A stretch of 64,000 nucleotides of DNA. Source: Stenotrophomonas sp. MYb238 (GTDB lineage: Bacteria; Pseudomonadota; Gammaproteobacteria; Xanthomonadales; Xanthomonadaceae). The notes under the pieces were generated by a model. It searched no databases, was not told where the DNA came from, and worked only from the letters and a program-made list of their open reading frames with translations. Below, one piece after another: positions 9,241 to 17,804 of this stretch; within the stretch, counting starts at the first letter, position 1; each line of letters opens with the position of its first letter. Position numbers and translations under genes: made by a program. The stretch spans positions 1 through 64,000 of the forward strand of contig NZ_WIDL01000020.1 in the NCBI RefSeq assembly GCF_009496535.1, given 5' to 3'.

Positions 9241-9354
9241 GTAGGAGCGGCTTCAGCCGCGAACGGCCTTCCCATTGAACCGCCGGACGCGCGTACCCGA
9301 ACTGCTGCGGCAGGATCGGTGCGACGGCCCCTTCGCGGCTGAAGCCGCTCCTAC
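9241..9354. repeat. Paired REP-like palindromes, copy 3
   Basis: Forward unit 9241-9262 and reverse-complement unit 9333-9354, about 70 bp apart. They lie between the promoter side of the LLM oxidoreductase and the 3' end of trhO, both on the minus strand. Confidence 0.85.
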
Positions 9355-9371
9355 CCCCGGGGAGAACGCGG

Positions 9372-10118
9372 TCAGGCCGCTTCGTCGTCCACCAGCGGCC
9401 GCAGCTGCGGGTCCAGCGCCACGCGCTCGTCGAATACGAAGCAGCGGCCGTCGTAGCCCTCGCCGCCGACGTCCTCGAAATAGCCGAGGATGCCGCCGTC
9501 CAGCTGCAGCACGTTGTCCATGCCGTCGTTGCGCATCCACAGCGCGGCCTTCTCGCAGCGGATGCCGCCGGTGCAGAAGCTGACCACGGTGGCGTCGGCC
9601 AGTGCCGCGCGGTGCGGTTCCAGCGCCGCCGGAAGATCGGTGAAGCGGGCGATCGGCAGGGTCAGCGCGCCGGCGAAGGTGCCGTGCTCGAACTCCTGTT
9701 CGTTGCGCGTATCGAGCATCACCACGCGCCGGCCGTCGTCGTCATGGCCCTGCCGCAGCCAGCGCCGCAGCGTGGCCGGGGCCACCGAGGGCGCGCGCGG
9801 GTAATCCAGCGGCTGGCCGTCGTCGCGGCGGAAGCTGATGATCTCCGCCTTGACCTTGGCCTTGAGCCGCGCGAACGGCTGCATGTGGCTGTAGCTGTAC
9901 TTGACGCGCATGGCGGCAAAGCGCACGTCGGCCTTCAGGGCGGCGTAGAAGGCGTCGATGCCGTCACGGTCGCCGGCCAGGAACAGGTTGATGCCCTCGT
10001 CCGCCACCAGGATCGTGCCGCGCAACCTGCGCGCCTGCGCCCGTTCCAGCAGGGTGACGGCCAGGGCGTCGGCATCGGCGACGGGAACGAAGTGATAGGC
10101 GGCGGTATTGGCGATCAT
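9372..10118 (-). CDS. trhO: tRNA uridine(34) hydroxylase, rhodanese-domain (UPF0176/YceA)
   Basis: A 248-residue protein of the UPF0176 family, whose E. coli member TrhO makes 5-hydroxyuridine at wobble position U34 of tRNAs with oxygen and prephenate-independent chemistry. The N-terminal acylphosphatase-like part (RGTILVADEGINLFLAG) precedes a rhodanese domain with the active-site loop CTGGIRCEKA (Cys near residue 180). Family-specific motifs include RVKYSYSHMQPFARLKAKVK. It is followed by no close partner. The DUF6164 gene lies 27 bp upstream on the same strand. Confidence 0.93.
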   Translation of the reverse strand: MIANTAAYHFVPVADADALAVTLLERAQARRLRGTILVADEGINLFLAGDRDGIDAFYAALKADVRFAAMRVKYSYSHMQPFARLKAKVKAEIISFRRDDGQPLDYPRAPSVAPATLRRWLRQGHDDDGRRVVMLDTRNEQEFEHGTFAGALTLPIARFTDLPAALEPHRAALADATVVSFCTGGIRCEKAALWMRNDGMDNVLQLDGGILGYFEDVGGEGYDGRCFVFDERVALDPQLRPLVDDEAA

Positions 10119-10145
10119 CGGCGTATTTTACGGCGCGGCCGGGCG

Positions 10146-10511
10146 TCAGCCACGCAGCAGCATGAACGGCAGCAGCACCAGCGCCGCCGCGGCCAGCATG
10201 CCCAGCAGCACGGCGACCACGTACAGCGGCCGCCGCCGGAACAGCGAACCGAAGGTCTCGGCGGTGCCGTCGCGCAGCGCGGCCTCGCGCTCGGCGCGCA
10301 CGCGCCGGGAACGCTCGGCCTGGTAAGCCGCCATCAGTTCCTTCGCGCGCGCATGATCTTCGCGTTCGCGCACCCAGATGCCACCGAAGGAAATGCCCCA
10401 AGGGCTGGGTTCGGTGCGGTACCAGGCGATGCCGTGGCGGTCGAGCAGTTCGCCGACCTCGCGGCTTTCGTCCTCGCCGACATTGCGCAGATTGAGCAGC
10501 AGTTTCGCCAT
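10146..10511 (-). CDS. DUF6164 family small membrane protein
   Basis: A 121-residue protein with a soluble N-terminal half and one C-terminal membrane helix (PLYVVAVLLGMLAAAALVLL, about 95-114). The N-terminus MAKLLLNLRNVGEDESREV and the block TEPSPWGISFGGIWVRE match what I know as DUF6164, a small family of gammaproteobacterial proteins of unknown function with a DUF2007-like fold. It is upstream of and codirectional with trhO, 27 bp away, so the two may be cotranscribed. Confidence 0.8.
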   Translation of the reverse strand: MAKLLLNLRNVGEDESREVGELLDRHGIAWYRTEPSPWGISFGGIWVREREDHARAKELMAAYQAERSRRVRAEREAALRDGTAETFGSLFRRRPLYVVAVLLGMLAAAALVLLPFMLLRG

Positions 10512-10672
10512 CGCGCCATGATACCCGCTGGCGATGCGCTACCCTTGCGCATCGCATTCGCGAGTCCCCCACAAGAGCGCCGCACATCGCCTGTGCGGGG
10601 ATTCCACTGCGTCCCCACTTTCGCCCCGTGGAACCCGCGCACCCGCGGGCCGTCCCCACCCTGGAGTCCTAC

Positions 10673-11104
10673 ATGCGTCGTCTGCTCGCCCCGCTGCTGC
10701 TGTCCCTGCTCGCCGCCGGCTGCACCCCGCCCGGTCCGCCGCCGGGAGGCAGCATCGCCGCCTTCGAACGCATCGACAGCGTGCCGGGCACCGGCGCCGA
10801 GGCGGTCCCCGGCACCAAGGTCACCGTGCACTACACCGGCTGGATCTACGACGAGCGCACCGCCGACAAGCATGGCGAGAAATTCGACAGCTCGCTCGAC
10901 CGTGGCGAGCCCTTCACCTTCAACCTCGGCGAGAAGCAGGTCATCCGCGGCTGGGACGAAGGCGTGGCCGGCATGAAGGTGGGCGGCAAGCGCACGCTGT
11001 TGATCCCGGCCGACTACGGCTACGGCAATCGCCGCACCGGCCCCATCCCGCCCGGCTCCTCGCTGGTGTTCGACGTCGAACTGCTCGATGTCCAGCCGCG
11101 CTGA
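10673..11104 (+). CDS. FKBP-type peptidyl-prolyl cis-trans isomerase, lipoprotein
   Basis: A 143-residue FKBP. It begins with a lipoprotein signal (LLSLLAAGC, lipidated Cys at residue 17), so it should sit in the envelope. The FKBP domain carries VTVHYTGWIYDE, FDSSLDRGEPFTFNLG, VIRGWDEGVAGMKVGGKRTL and IPPGSSLVFDVELLDV, which are the conserved catalytic-pocket strands. The ATG at 10673 follows a ctggag ribosome site and begins the signal peptide. A longer upstream frame lacks that logic. Its end overlaps the next gene by 17 bp. Confidence 0.95.
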   Translation: MRRLLAPLLLSLLAAGCTPPGPPPGGSIAAFERIDSVPGTGAEAVPGTKVTVHYTGWIYDERTADKHGEKFDSSLDRGEPFTFNLGEKQVIRGWDEGVAGMKVGGKRTLLIPADYGYGNRRTGPIPPGSSLVFDVELLDVQPR

Positions 11105-12335
11105 GTCCGGCCGCGCGGCAAAACGCGTCGCGGTGGTCGGCGGCGGCCCGGCCGGGTTGTTCGCCGCCGAACGCCTGCGCGCGGCGGGCCTGTCGGTCGA
11201 CCTGTACGAGGCCAAGGGCTCGCCGGGACGCAAGTTCCTGATCGCCGGCAAGGGCGGCCTGAACCTCACCCACTCCGAAGCGCGCCCGCTGTTCGACAGC
11301 CGCTACCGCGAACGCGCGGCCGAGGTCGCCGGCTGGCTGGACGGCTTCGACGCCGACGTCCTGCGCCGCTGGGCGCTGGGGCTGGGCGTGGAGACCTATG
11401 TCGGCAGTTCCGGGCGCGTGTTCCCGGTGGACCGCAAGGCGGCGCCGCTGCTGCGCGGCTGGGTGCGGCGGCTGAAGGAACAGGGCGTGCGCTTCCACGT
11501 CCAGCACCGCTGGCTGGGCTGGAACGACGACGGCGCGCTGCGCATGCAGACCGGCGAAGGCGAAACCATGGTGACCGCCGACGCCACCGTGCTGGCGCTG
11601 GGCGGCGGCAGCTGGCCCGAACTCGGCTCCGATGGCGCCTGGGTGGAAACGCTGCGCGCGCGCGGCGTGGATGTGGCGCCACTGCAGCCGGCCAACTGCG
11701 GCTTCGACATCGACTGGAGCGGGCATTTCCGCCAGCGCCATGCCGGCAGCCCGCTCAAGCCGGTCGTCGCGCACTGGTCGGATCTGCACGGCATGCCGCA
11801 GCAGCTGCAGGGCGAATGCGTCGCCAGCGAGTACGGCATCGAAGGCAGCCTGGTCTACGCCATCGCCGCCGATCTGCGCGAGACCATCAACCGCGATGGC
11901 CATGCGCCGCTGACGCTGGACCTTGTACCCGGCCGCGACCAGGCGCGCCTGCGCGCCGACCTGTCGCGCCCGCGCAAGGGGCGCAGCTTCGGCGAGCACC
12001 TGCGCCGCGCCACCGGCATCGACGCGGCCAAGGCCGCGCTGGTGTTCGAGGTCCTCGGCAAGGACGCCGGCAACGACCTCGACGCGGTGGCGCGCACGCT
12101 CAAGCAGTTGCCGTTGCGCTTGCTGCGGCCGCGGCCGATGGCCGAGACCATCAGCACCGCCGGCGGCGTGCGCCTGGAAGCGCTGGACGCGGGACTGATG
12201 CTGCCGGCCCTGCCCGGCGTGTTCTGCGCCGGCGAGATGCTGGACTGGGAAGCGCCGACCGGCGGTTACCTGCTCACCGCCTGCTACGCCAGCGCGCTGC
12301 GCGCGGCCGAGGGCGCGATCGACTGGCTGCGATAG
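11088..12335 (+). CDS. TIGR03862 family flavoprotein (HI0933-like NAD(P)/FAD oxidoreductase)
   Basis: A 415-residue FAD-binding protein of the HI0933/TIGR03862 type. The dinucleotide-binding motif VAVVGGGPAGLFAAERLRAA is at about residues 14-33, followed by SPGRKFLIAGKGGLNLTH, typical of the family. A late FAD contact is AGEMLDWEAPTGGYLLTACY near the C-terminus, and STAGGVRLEALD precedes it. The reaction is not established. It overlaps the FKBP gene by 17 bp, suggesting translational coupling, though no functional link is obvious. Confidence 0.93.
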   Translation: MSSRAESGRAAKRVAVVGGGPAGLFAAERLRAAGLSVDLYEAKGSPGRKFLIAGKGGLNLTHSEARPLFDSRYRERAAEVAGWLDGFDADVLRRWALGLGVETYVGSSGRVFPVDRKAAPLLRGWVRRLKEQGVRFHVQHRWLGWNDDGALRMQTGEGETMVTADATVLALGGGSWPELGSDGAWVETLRARGVDVAPLQPANCGFDIDWSGHFRQRHAGSPLKPVVAHWSDLHGMPQQLQGECVASEYGIEGSLVYAIAADLRETINRDGHAPLTLDLVPGRDQARLRADLSRPRKGRSFGEHLRRATGIDAAKAALVFEVLGKDAGNDLDAVARTLKQLPLRLLRPRPMAETISTAGGVRLEALDAGLMLPALPGVFCAGEMLDWEAPTGGYLLTACYASALRAAEGAIDWLR

Positions 12336-12339
12336 CCCT

Positions 12340-12410
12340 GTAGGAGCGCACCTTGGTGCGCGATGGGGCATTGCCGGCAAGCTCCATCGCGCACCAAGGT
12401 GCGCTCCTGC
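12340..12410. repeat. Inverted REP-like pair, 'gcgcaccttggtgcgc' variant
   Basis: gtaggagcgcaccttggtgc begins at 12340 and its reverse complement ends at 12410, with only about 20 bp between. Core bases differ from the other copies, but the internal dyad is preserved (gcgcacc-ttg-gtgcgc style). The pair lies between convergent genes. Confidence 0.85.
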
Positions 12411-12475
12411 AAACGAACCTCGAGCTTCCGGGCGAGGCGCCGTGCGTTACACGCCCGTTCCTCCCACTCTCGGCT

Positions 12476-14104
12476 TCAGTGCAGCTTGGTCCCGCGCAAC
12501 GCCGCGATGCGCGGCGGCGGTTCGAACGAATCGCTGCGCGCATCGGCCCAGTAGGCATGGAACACCGCATGGTCCGGCACCCTGTCGAGCAGTTCGCCCG
12601 GTGCCAGGTAGGGATACAGCTTCGCCATCGAGCGGATCTCGATCGGCGACACCCGGCGCAGGATGTGCTCCGGGCCGAGTTCGGAAGGATCGTTCAGTCC
12701 CGCCGCGCCCAGCAGGTCGCGCAGCGCGCGCAGGGTGTTCTCGTGGAAGTTGCGCACGCGCTCGGCCTTGTCCGTCGGGTCCAGGTGCCGCCAACGGCTC
12801 GGGTCCTGGGTGGCGATGCCGGTCGGGCACTTGTCGTTGTGGCAGCTCAGCGACTGGATGCAGCCCAGCGCGAACATGAAGCCGCGCCCCGCATTGCACC
12901 AGTCCGCGCCCAGCGCGATGGTCCGCGCGATGTCGAAGGCGCTGGTCACCTTGCCCGCCGCGCCGATGCGGATGCACTCGCGCAGGTTCAGGCCCACCAG
13001 CGTGTTGTGCACCAGGATCAGCGCCTCGTTCATCGGCACGCCCACGTGGTCGATGAACTCGGCTGGCGATGCGCCGGTGCCGCCCTCGGCGCCGTCGACC
13101 ACGATGAAGTCCGGCAGCAGCCCGGTCTCGTGCATGGCCTTGGCGATGCCGAACCACTCCCATGGATGGCCGATGGCCAGCTTGAAGCCGGTCGGCTTGC
13201 CGCCGGACAGCTCGCGCAGGCGCGCGACGAACTGCAGCAGTTCCACCGGGGTGGAGAACGCCGAGTGCCGCGACGGCGATACGCAGTCCACGCCCATCGG
13301 CACGCCGCGGGTGACGGAAATCTCCGCGCTGACCTTGGCCGCGGGCAGCACGCCGCCGTGGCCGGGCTTGGCGCCCTGCGACAGCTTGATCTCGATCATC
13401 TTCACCTGGTCGTGGTTGGCGTTCTCGACGAAGCGTTCCTCGCTGAAACGGCCGTGCTCGTCGCGGCAGCCGAAGTAGCCCGAACCTATCTCCCACACCA
13501 GATCGCCGCCGTTCTCGCGGTGATAGGGCGAGATCGAGCCCTCGCCGGTGTCGTGGTAGAAGCCGCCCAGCTTCGCGCCCTTGTTGAGCGCGCGGATGGC
13601 GTTGGCCGACAGCGAGCCGAAGCTCATCGCCGAGATGTTGAACACGCTGGCCGAATACGGCCGCGCGCAACCGGCGCCGATCACCACGCGGAAATCGTGG
13701 TGCGGGATGCTGGTCGGCGCCATCGAATGGTTGATCCACTCGTAGTCCACCGCGTAGGTGCTGCGCAGCGTGCCGAAGGGCACCACGTCCATCGCGTTGC
13801 GTGCGCGCTGGTAGATCAGCTGCCGCTGCTGGCGCGAGAACGGCACGTCCTCCAGATCGCTCTGCACGAAGTACTGGCGGATCTCCGGGCCGATGGACTC
13901 GAAGCCGTAGCGGAAGTGCGCCAGCACCGGGTAATTGCGCCGCAGCACGCTGCGCCGCTGCAGCACGTCCCAGGTGCCGAGCAGCGCCATCGCGCCGAAC
14001 AGCCCCACGCCCCAGTACCAGGCAGGCCAGTGCTGCGCCAGCGCCAGCGCCAGCGACACCGGCAGCAGGACCAGCGCCAGTACATAGACCAGATAACGAT
14101 GCAT
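12476..14104 (-). CDS. FMN-binding glutamate synthase family protein, membrane anchored
   Basis: A 542-residue protein related to the FMN/Fe-S synthase domain of glutamate synthase large subunit (GltB), but standalone. Residues 1-45 form two N-terminal membrane helices. The remainder contains KPGHGGVLPAAKVSAEIS, VVDGAEGGTGASPAEFIDHV and the Cys-rich segment MFALGCIQSLSCHNDKCPTG, which carries the 3Fe-4S ligands. No glutaminase domain is present, so it is unlikely to be a classical GOGAT. The electron donor and substrate are unknown. It lies 30 bp downstream of the sugar dehydrogenase gene on the same strand. Confidence 0.92.
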   Translation of the reverse strand: MHRYLVYVLALVLLPVSLALALAQHWPAWYWGVGLFGAMALLGTWDVLQRRSVLRRNYPVLAHFRYGFESIGPEIRQYFVQSDLEDVPFSRQQRQLIYQRARNAMDVVPFGTLRSTYAVDYEWINHSMAPTSIPHHDFRVVIGAGCARPYSASVFNISAMSFGSLSANAIRALNKGAKLGGFYHDTGEGSISPYHRENGGDLVWEIGSGYFGCRDEHGRFSEERFVENANHDQVKMIEIKLSQGAKPGHGGVLPAAKVSAEISVTRGVPMGVDCVSPSRHSAFSTPVELLQFVARLRELSGGKPTGFKLAIGHPWEWFGIAKAMHETGLLPDFIVVDGAEGGTGASPAEFIDHVGVPMNEALILVHNTLVGLNLRECIRIGAAGKVTSAFDIARTIALGADWCNAGRGFMFALGCIQSLSCHNDKCPTGIATQDPSRWRHLDPTDKAERVRNFHENTLRALRDLLGAAGLNDPSELGPEHILRRVSPIEIRSMAKLYPYLAPGELLDRVPDHAVFHAYWADARSDSFEPPPRIAALRGTKLH

Positions 14105-14134
14105 TGCCGTCCTCGTGACCGGTGATGCCGGATT

Positions 14135-15424
14135 CTACAACCGGTCGTCCACCACGTGCCGCGGCCACGCCGACTTGACGTCGTAGACCACCATGTCCGC
14201 CACGCCCAGCGCGCGTATGCGCCCGGCGTCGAGTTCGCGGAACTGGCGGTGCGCCACGGCCAGCACCACCGCGTCGTAATGCGCCTGCGCCGGCGCATCC
14301 ACCAGCGCCACGCCCGCCTCGCGCCCGGCCTCGGCCGGATCGGCCCACGGATCGAAGGCATCGACCGCCGCGCCCTGCCCGGCCAGCAGCTTCACCAGGT
14401 CGAGCGCGCGGCTGTTGCGCAGGTCCGGGCAGTCTTCCTTGAAGGTGACGCCCAGCACCAGCACCCGCGCGCCGCGCAGCGGCTTGCCCTTGTCCGCCAG
14501 CAGCGCACCGACGCGCGCGACCACGTGCGCGACCACGCGGTTGTTGACCTGGCGCGCGGTGTGGATCAGGTCCGGGTGGTAGCCGACGCTCTCGGACTTG
14601 TGCAGCAGGTAGTACGGGTCCACGCCGATGCAGTGGCCGCCGACCATGCCCGGCCGGAACGGCAGGAAATTCCATTTGGTGCCGGCCGCTTCGAGCACGT
14701 CCAGCGTGTCGATGCCGAGCCGGTCGAAGATCAGCGCCAGCTCGTTGACCAGGGCGATGTTCACGTCGCGCTGGATGTTCTCCACCACCTTGGCCGCTTC
14801 GGCCACGCGCAGCGACGGCGCGCGCCAGGTGCCGGCGGCGATGATGCGCCGGTACAGCGCGTCCACCACCTCGGCCGCTTCGGGCGTGGAACCGGCGGTG
14901 ATCTTGCGGATGTCCGGCAGGCGCCGCTGGCGGTCGCCAGGATTGATCCGCTCCGGGCTGTAGCCGCACCAGAAATCCTGGTTGAAGCGCAGGCCCGAGC
15001 CCTGCTCCAGCAGCGGCACGCAGACTTCCTCGGTGGTGCCGGGATAGACCGTGGATTCGTAGATCACCAGGTCGCCGCGCTTGAGCACGCCGGCGATCAG
15101 TTCGCTGGCGCCGCGCAGCGGCTCCAGGTCGGGCTGCTCCCAGGCATCGATGGGCGTCGGCACGGTGACGATGAACACATTGCATTGCGCCAGCTCGGCC
15201 GCATCGGCGCAATAGCGCAGGCAGGCAGCCGCGGACAGTTCGTCCGCGTCCAGTTCGAGGGTACGGTCGCGGCCCTCGCGCAGCTCGGCCACGCGCGCGG
15301 CGTCGATGTCGTAACCCAGGGTGTCCAGCGTCCGGCCGAACTCGACCGCCAGCGGCAGGCCGACATAGCCAAGGCCGACGATGGCGATGCGCGGCGCGCT
15401 GGCTGCGGAAATATCGGCGCTCAT
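14135..15424 (-). CDS. tviB: Nucleotide-sugar dehydrogenase, Vi polysaccharide TviB/WbpA type
   Basis: A 429-residue UDP-sugar 6-dehydrogenase oxidising UDP-GlcNAc or UDP-ManNAc to the uronic acid for surface polysaccharide. The NAD-binding motif IVGLGYVGLPLAVEFG is at about 14-29, the lysine region GTKWNFLPFRPGMVGGHCIG carries the catalytic Cys near 265, and the C-terminal binding domain has LGVTFKEDCPDLRNSRALDL. The GGHCIGVDPYYL sequence is typical of the TviB/WbpA branch rather than UDP-glucose dehydrogenase. No other polysaccharide gene is in the window, so substrate choice is inferred. Confidence 0.88.
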   Translation of the reverse strand: MSADISAASAPRIAIVGLGYVGLPLAVEFGRTLDTLGYDIDAARVAELREGRDRTLELDADELSAAACLRYCADAAELAQCNVFIVTVPTPIDAWEQPDLEPLRGASELIAGVLKRGDLVIYESTVYPGTTEEVCVPLLEQGSGLRFNQDFWCGYSPERINPGDRQRRLPDIRKITAGSTPEAAEVVDALYRRIIAAGTWRAPSLRVAEAAKVVENIQRDVNIALVNELALIFDRLGIDTLDVLEAAGTKWNFLPFRPGMVGGHCIGVDPYYLLHKSESVGYHPDLIHTARQVNNRVVAHVVARVGALLADKGKPLRGARVLVLGVTFKEDCPDLRNSRALDLVKLLAGQGAAVDAFDPWADPAEAGREAGVALVDAPAQAHYDAVVLAVAHRQFRELDAGRIRALGVADMVVYDVKSAWPRHVVDDRL

Positions 15425-15446
15425 CCCATCCCTCGAGGTTGCATGA

Positions 15447-15533
15447 TGGTGCCCGGAGCCGGAATCGAACCGGCATGGGGTTGCCCCCGGCGGATTTTAA
15501 GTCCGATGCGTCTACCAGTTTCGCCATCCGGGC
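15447..15533 (-). tRNA. tRNA-Leu (UAA), CCA encoded
   Basis: On the minus strand the gene starts GCCCGGA and ends TCCGGGC-A-CCA. It has a long class II variable arm, and the anticodon loop contains TAA, flanked by matching stem bases (gcatcggactt/aaaatccg). The T-loop GGTTCGAATCC is intact. Leucine UAA isoacceptors share this layout. Confidence 0.96.
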
Positions 15534-15591
15534 ATCGCGATAGCGTGCCTGATCGGCGCGCGCTTGTGAATCCGCCCCGGCCACCGCTCCC

Positions 15592-15701
15592 GTAGGAGCG
15601 ACTTCAGTCGCGAAGGGGCTGTCGCGCGGATGCTGCCGTCAAAGCCACGGTTCTCTGCGGGTTTTCTGGGAAAGCCCCTTCGCGACTGAAGTCGCTCCTA
15701 C
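15592..15701. repeat. Paired REP-like palindromes, 'cgacttcagtcg' variant
   Basis: gtaggagcgacttcagtcgc begins at 15592, with its reverse complement at 15681-15701. Compared with the common unit, both arms of the inner stem have changed together (gcgac/gtcgc for gcggc/gccgc), a compensatory change. The pair fills the gap between hemN and tRNA-Leu. Confidence 0.85.
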
Positions 15702-15725
15702 GGTCCTGCCGCGGCTGGATGCCGC

Positions 15726-17135
15726 TCAGATCGCCCGTGAATAGCGCGCCGGCTGCTGCGGGGCCTGCAGGTAACGGTCGAAGCACATGGCGATCAGGCG
15801 CAGCAGCGGCCGCCCCTGCCGGGTCGCGGCGACGACGCCGTCGCGGTAGCGGGCCAGGCCATCGGCGGCCAGGCGCTGCAGCGCGGCCAGTTCGGCGGCG
15901 AAGTAGTGCTCGAAATCGATGCCATGGCGCGCGGCCAGGGCGTAGCCATCCACGCGGCCATGGCACATCAGCTGCTGGATCAGCTCGGCACGCAGCAGAT
16001 CGTCGTCGTCCAGCTCCAGCCCGCGCCATACCGGCAGGCCGCCGGCGTCGATCCGCGCTTCCCAGTCCTTCAGGTCGCGCGGGTTCTGGCTGTAGCTGTT
16101 GTCGATCCTGCTGATCGCGCTCACGCCCAGCCCCACCAGGTCGGTGTCGGCGTGGGTGGTGTAGCCCATGAAGTTGCGGTGCAGGCTGCCGGCGCGCTGC
16201 GCGCGCGACAGATCCTCTTCCGGCAACGCGAAATGATCCATGCCGATGTACTGGTAGCCGGCGGCCGACAGGCGCTCCACCGCCAGCCCGAGCAGCGCGA
16301 GCTTGCGCTCAGCGTCGGGCAGGTCGGCATCGACGATCTGCCGCTGCGCCTTGAACAGGTGCGGCATGTGCGCGTAACCATAGATCGCCAGCCGGTCCGG
16401 GCGCACCGCCAGCACGGTTTCCAGCGTGCGCGCGAAGCCTTCCGGGGTCTGCTTCGGCAGGCCGTAGATCAGGTCGACGTTGACCGAGCGCAGGCCGTGG
16501 CGGCGGCAGGCCTCGATGATCGCCAGGGTCTCCTCCACGCCCTGCACGCGGTTGATCGCCCGCTGCACCACCGGGTCGAAATCCTGCACGCCGAGGCTGG
16601 CGCGGTTGAAGCCCAGCTGCGCCAGCAAGGCGATATCGGCAGGCGATACCGAACGCGGGTCCAGCTCGATGGAGAAATCGCGCCCGGCATCGTCGCTGAA
16701 ACGGAAACGCTGGCGCAGCCCCTCGACCAGGCGCGAAAGCTGCTCCGGTTCGAGGAAGTTCGGCGTACCGCCGCCGAAGTGCAGCTGGGTCACTTCCCGC
16801 TCCGGCGCGAACAGCGGCGCCACGCGGTCCGCCTCGGCCAGCACGCGGTCGACATAGGGCGCGCCCTTGTCGCGGTCGCGGCTGATGACGCGGTTGCAGC
16901 CGCAGTAGAAGCAGGGGCTGGTGCAGTACGGCACATGCACGTACAGCGACAGCGGCCGCGTCGACGCATTGCTGCGCGCGATGGCCGCCTGGAACTGCCC
17001 GGCGCCATAGCCGTCATGGAAATGCGGCGCGGTGGGATAGGAGGTGTAACGCGGCCCCGGCCGGTCGTGGCGGCGCAGGATGTCCGGGTCGAAGGTCCAG
17101 CCCAGCGGGTCGGGCAATGCGGTGATCGTGTCCAT
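15726..17135 (-). CDS. hemN: Oxygen-independent coproporphyrinogen III oxidase
   Basis: Radical-SAM enzyme that decarboxylates coproporphyrinogen III to protoporphyrinogen IX when oxygen is scarce. The 469-residue protein has the CxxxCxxC cluster motif in VHVPYCTSPCFYCGCNRV (cysteines at about residues 68-77) and HFGGGTPNFL, SIELDPRSV and SLGVQDFDPVVQRAINRVQ, all typical of HemN. The start at 17135 (MDTITALPDPLGW) is chosen over a 72-residue-longer frame because homologs begin here. A near-consensus FNR/ANR box lies 35-48 bp upstream of the start, fitting oxygen-limited control. Confidence 0.96.
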   Translation of the reverse strand: MDTITALPDPLGWTFDPDILRRHDRPGPRYTSYPTAPHFHDGYGAGQFQAAIARSNASTRPLSLYVHVPYCTSPCFYCGCNRVISRDRDKGAPYVDRVLAEADRVAPLFAPEREVTQLHFGGGTPNFLEPEQLSRLVEGLRQRFRFSDDAGRDFSIELDPRSVSPADIALLAQLGFNRASLGVQDFDPVVQRAINRVQGVEETLAIIEACRRHGLRSVNVDLIYGLPKQTPEGFARTLETVLAVRPDRLAIYGYAHMPHLFKAQRQIVDADLPDAERKLALLGLAVERLSAAGYQYIGMDHFALPEEDLSRAQRAGSLHRNFMGYTTHADTDLVGLGVSAISRIDNSYSQNPRDLKDWEARIDAGGLPVWRGLELDDDDLLRAELIQQLMCHGRVDGYALAARHGIDFEHYFAAELAALQRLAADGLARYRDGVVAATRQGRPLLRLIAMCFDRYLQAPQQPARYSRAI

Positions 17136-17169
17136 GGGCACAGACTGCCCCATGCCGCGCGCGGCCGCC

Positions 17170-17183
17170 TTGAGCCAGATCAA
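17170..17183. promoter_or_regulatory. FNR/ANR-type box upstream of hemN
   Basis: TTGAG-CCAG-ATCAA differs from the FNR/ANR consensus TTGAT-N4-ATCAA at one position. It lies 35 bp ahead of the hemN start and downstream of the globin stop. FNR-family control of hemN is known in Pseudomonas and related bacteria. Binding here is inferred. Confidence 0.75.
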
Positions 17184-17200
17184 TGGAGCCGCGGCGCGCC

Positions 17201-17617
17201 CTACTGCCCCAGCACCCGCAACGCAGGCCAGCGCGACATCTGGAAGCGCCGCCAGAAATTGCCCGCGATGCGTTCGGCGGCATCGTCGGCCAGCCGCTGC
17301 ATCGGCACGTTGCCGAGCTCGGCCGTGGTCTGCCGGAACAGCAGCAGCCAACGCTCGAACAGCTCCTCGCGCAGTTCGTCGATCACCATGTGCTTCTGCA
17401 TCGGCGCGCCCTGGAACCGGCGCGTGCCGCGCAGCAGCGCCGACCAGAAATCGACCAGGTGGCGCATGTGCGCCTCCCAGTCGTGGACATGGGCCTCGAA
17501 TACCGGCCCGAGCAGTTCGTCCTCACGCACGCGCCCGTAGAAACGCCGCACCAGGCGGTCGATTTCCTCTTCGCTGCACAGGTCCGCCGCCGGTTGCGGC
17601 AGGCGCTCGTCGTTCAT
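17201..17617 (-). CDS. Group III truncated hemoglobin
   Basis: A 138-residue globin of the TrHb3 class. Features are FYGRVREDELLGPVFEAHV (B helix region), WEAHMRHLVDFWSALLRGTR and PMQKHMVI, where the His near residue 81 is the probable proximal heme ligand, then FERWLLLFRQT. Proteins of this class are tied to microaerobic growth or nitrosative stress. The ATG at 17617 is chosen because the added 25 residues of a longer frame read through the regulatory region. A perfect FNR-type box lies 55-69 bp upstream. hemN follows 65 bp downstream. Confidence 0.93.
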   Translation of the reverse strand: MNDERLPQPAADLCSEEEIDRLVRRFYGRVREDELLGPVFEAHVHDWEAHMRHLVDFWSALLRGTRRFQGAPMQKHMVIDELREELFERWLLLFRQTTAELGNVPMQRLADDAAERIAGNFWRRFQMSRWPALRVLGQ

Positions 17618-17672
17618 CGCTGCAAAGCTCCTCGCCTGCCCGCCATTGTGCTGAACGGCTTCCGGGCACAGC

Positions 17673-17686
17673 TTGATCCAGATCAA
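17673..17686. promoter_or_regulatory. Perfect FNR/ANR box in divergent region
   Basis: TTGAT-CCAG-ATCAA matches the FNR/ANR consensus at all ten specified bases. It lies between the divergent globin gene (start 17617) and the small membrane protein gene (start 17805), so it could serve either or both. Confidence 0.85.
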
Positions 17687-17804
17687 GGCCACCCGCCTCC
17701 GGGCTGCCTAGGCTGACGGCAATTCCGCCCTTGCCTGCACCGCCGCCTCGGCGAAGCGGCAAGCACCGATTGTACGCCTGCCCGGCTCCGCGTCCGATGC
17801 CACC

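Noticed and set aside
12447-15584. 1045-codon open frame antisense-like across two genes
   Set aside because: Arg/Gly/Ala-rich shadow of the GltB-like and dehydrogenase genes in another frame, as expected in GC-rich DNA, and it also runs through tRNA-Leu.
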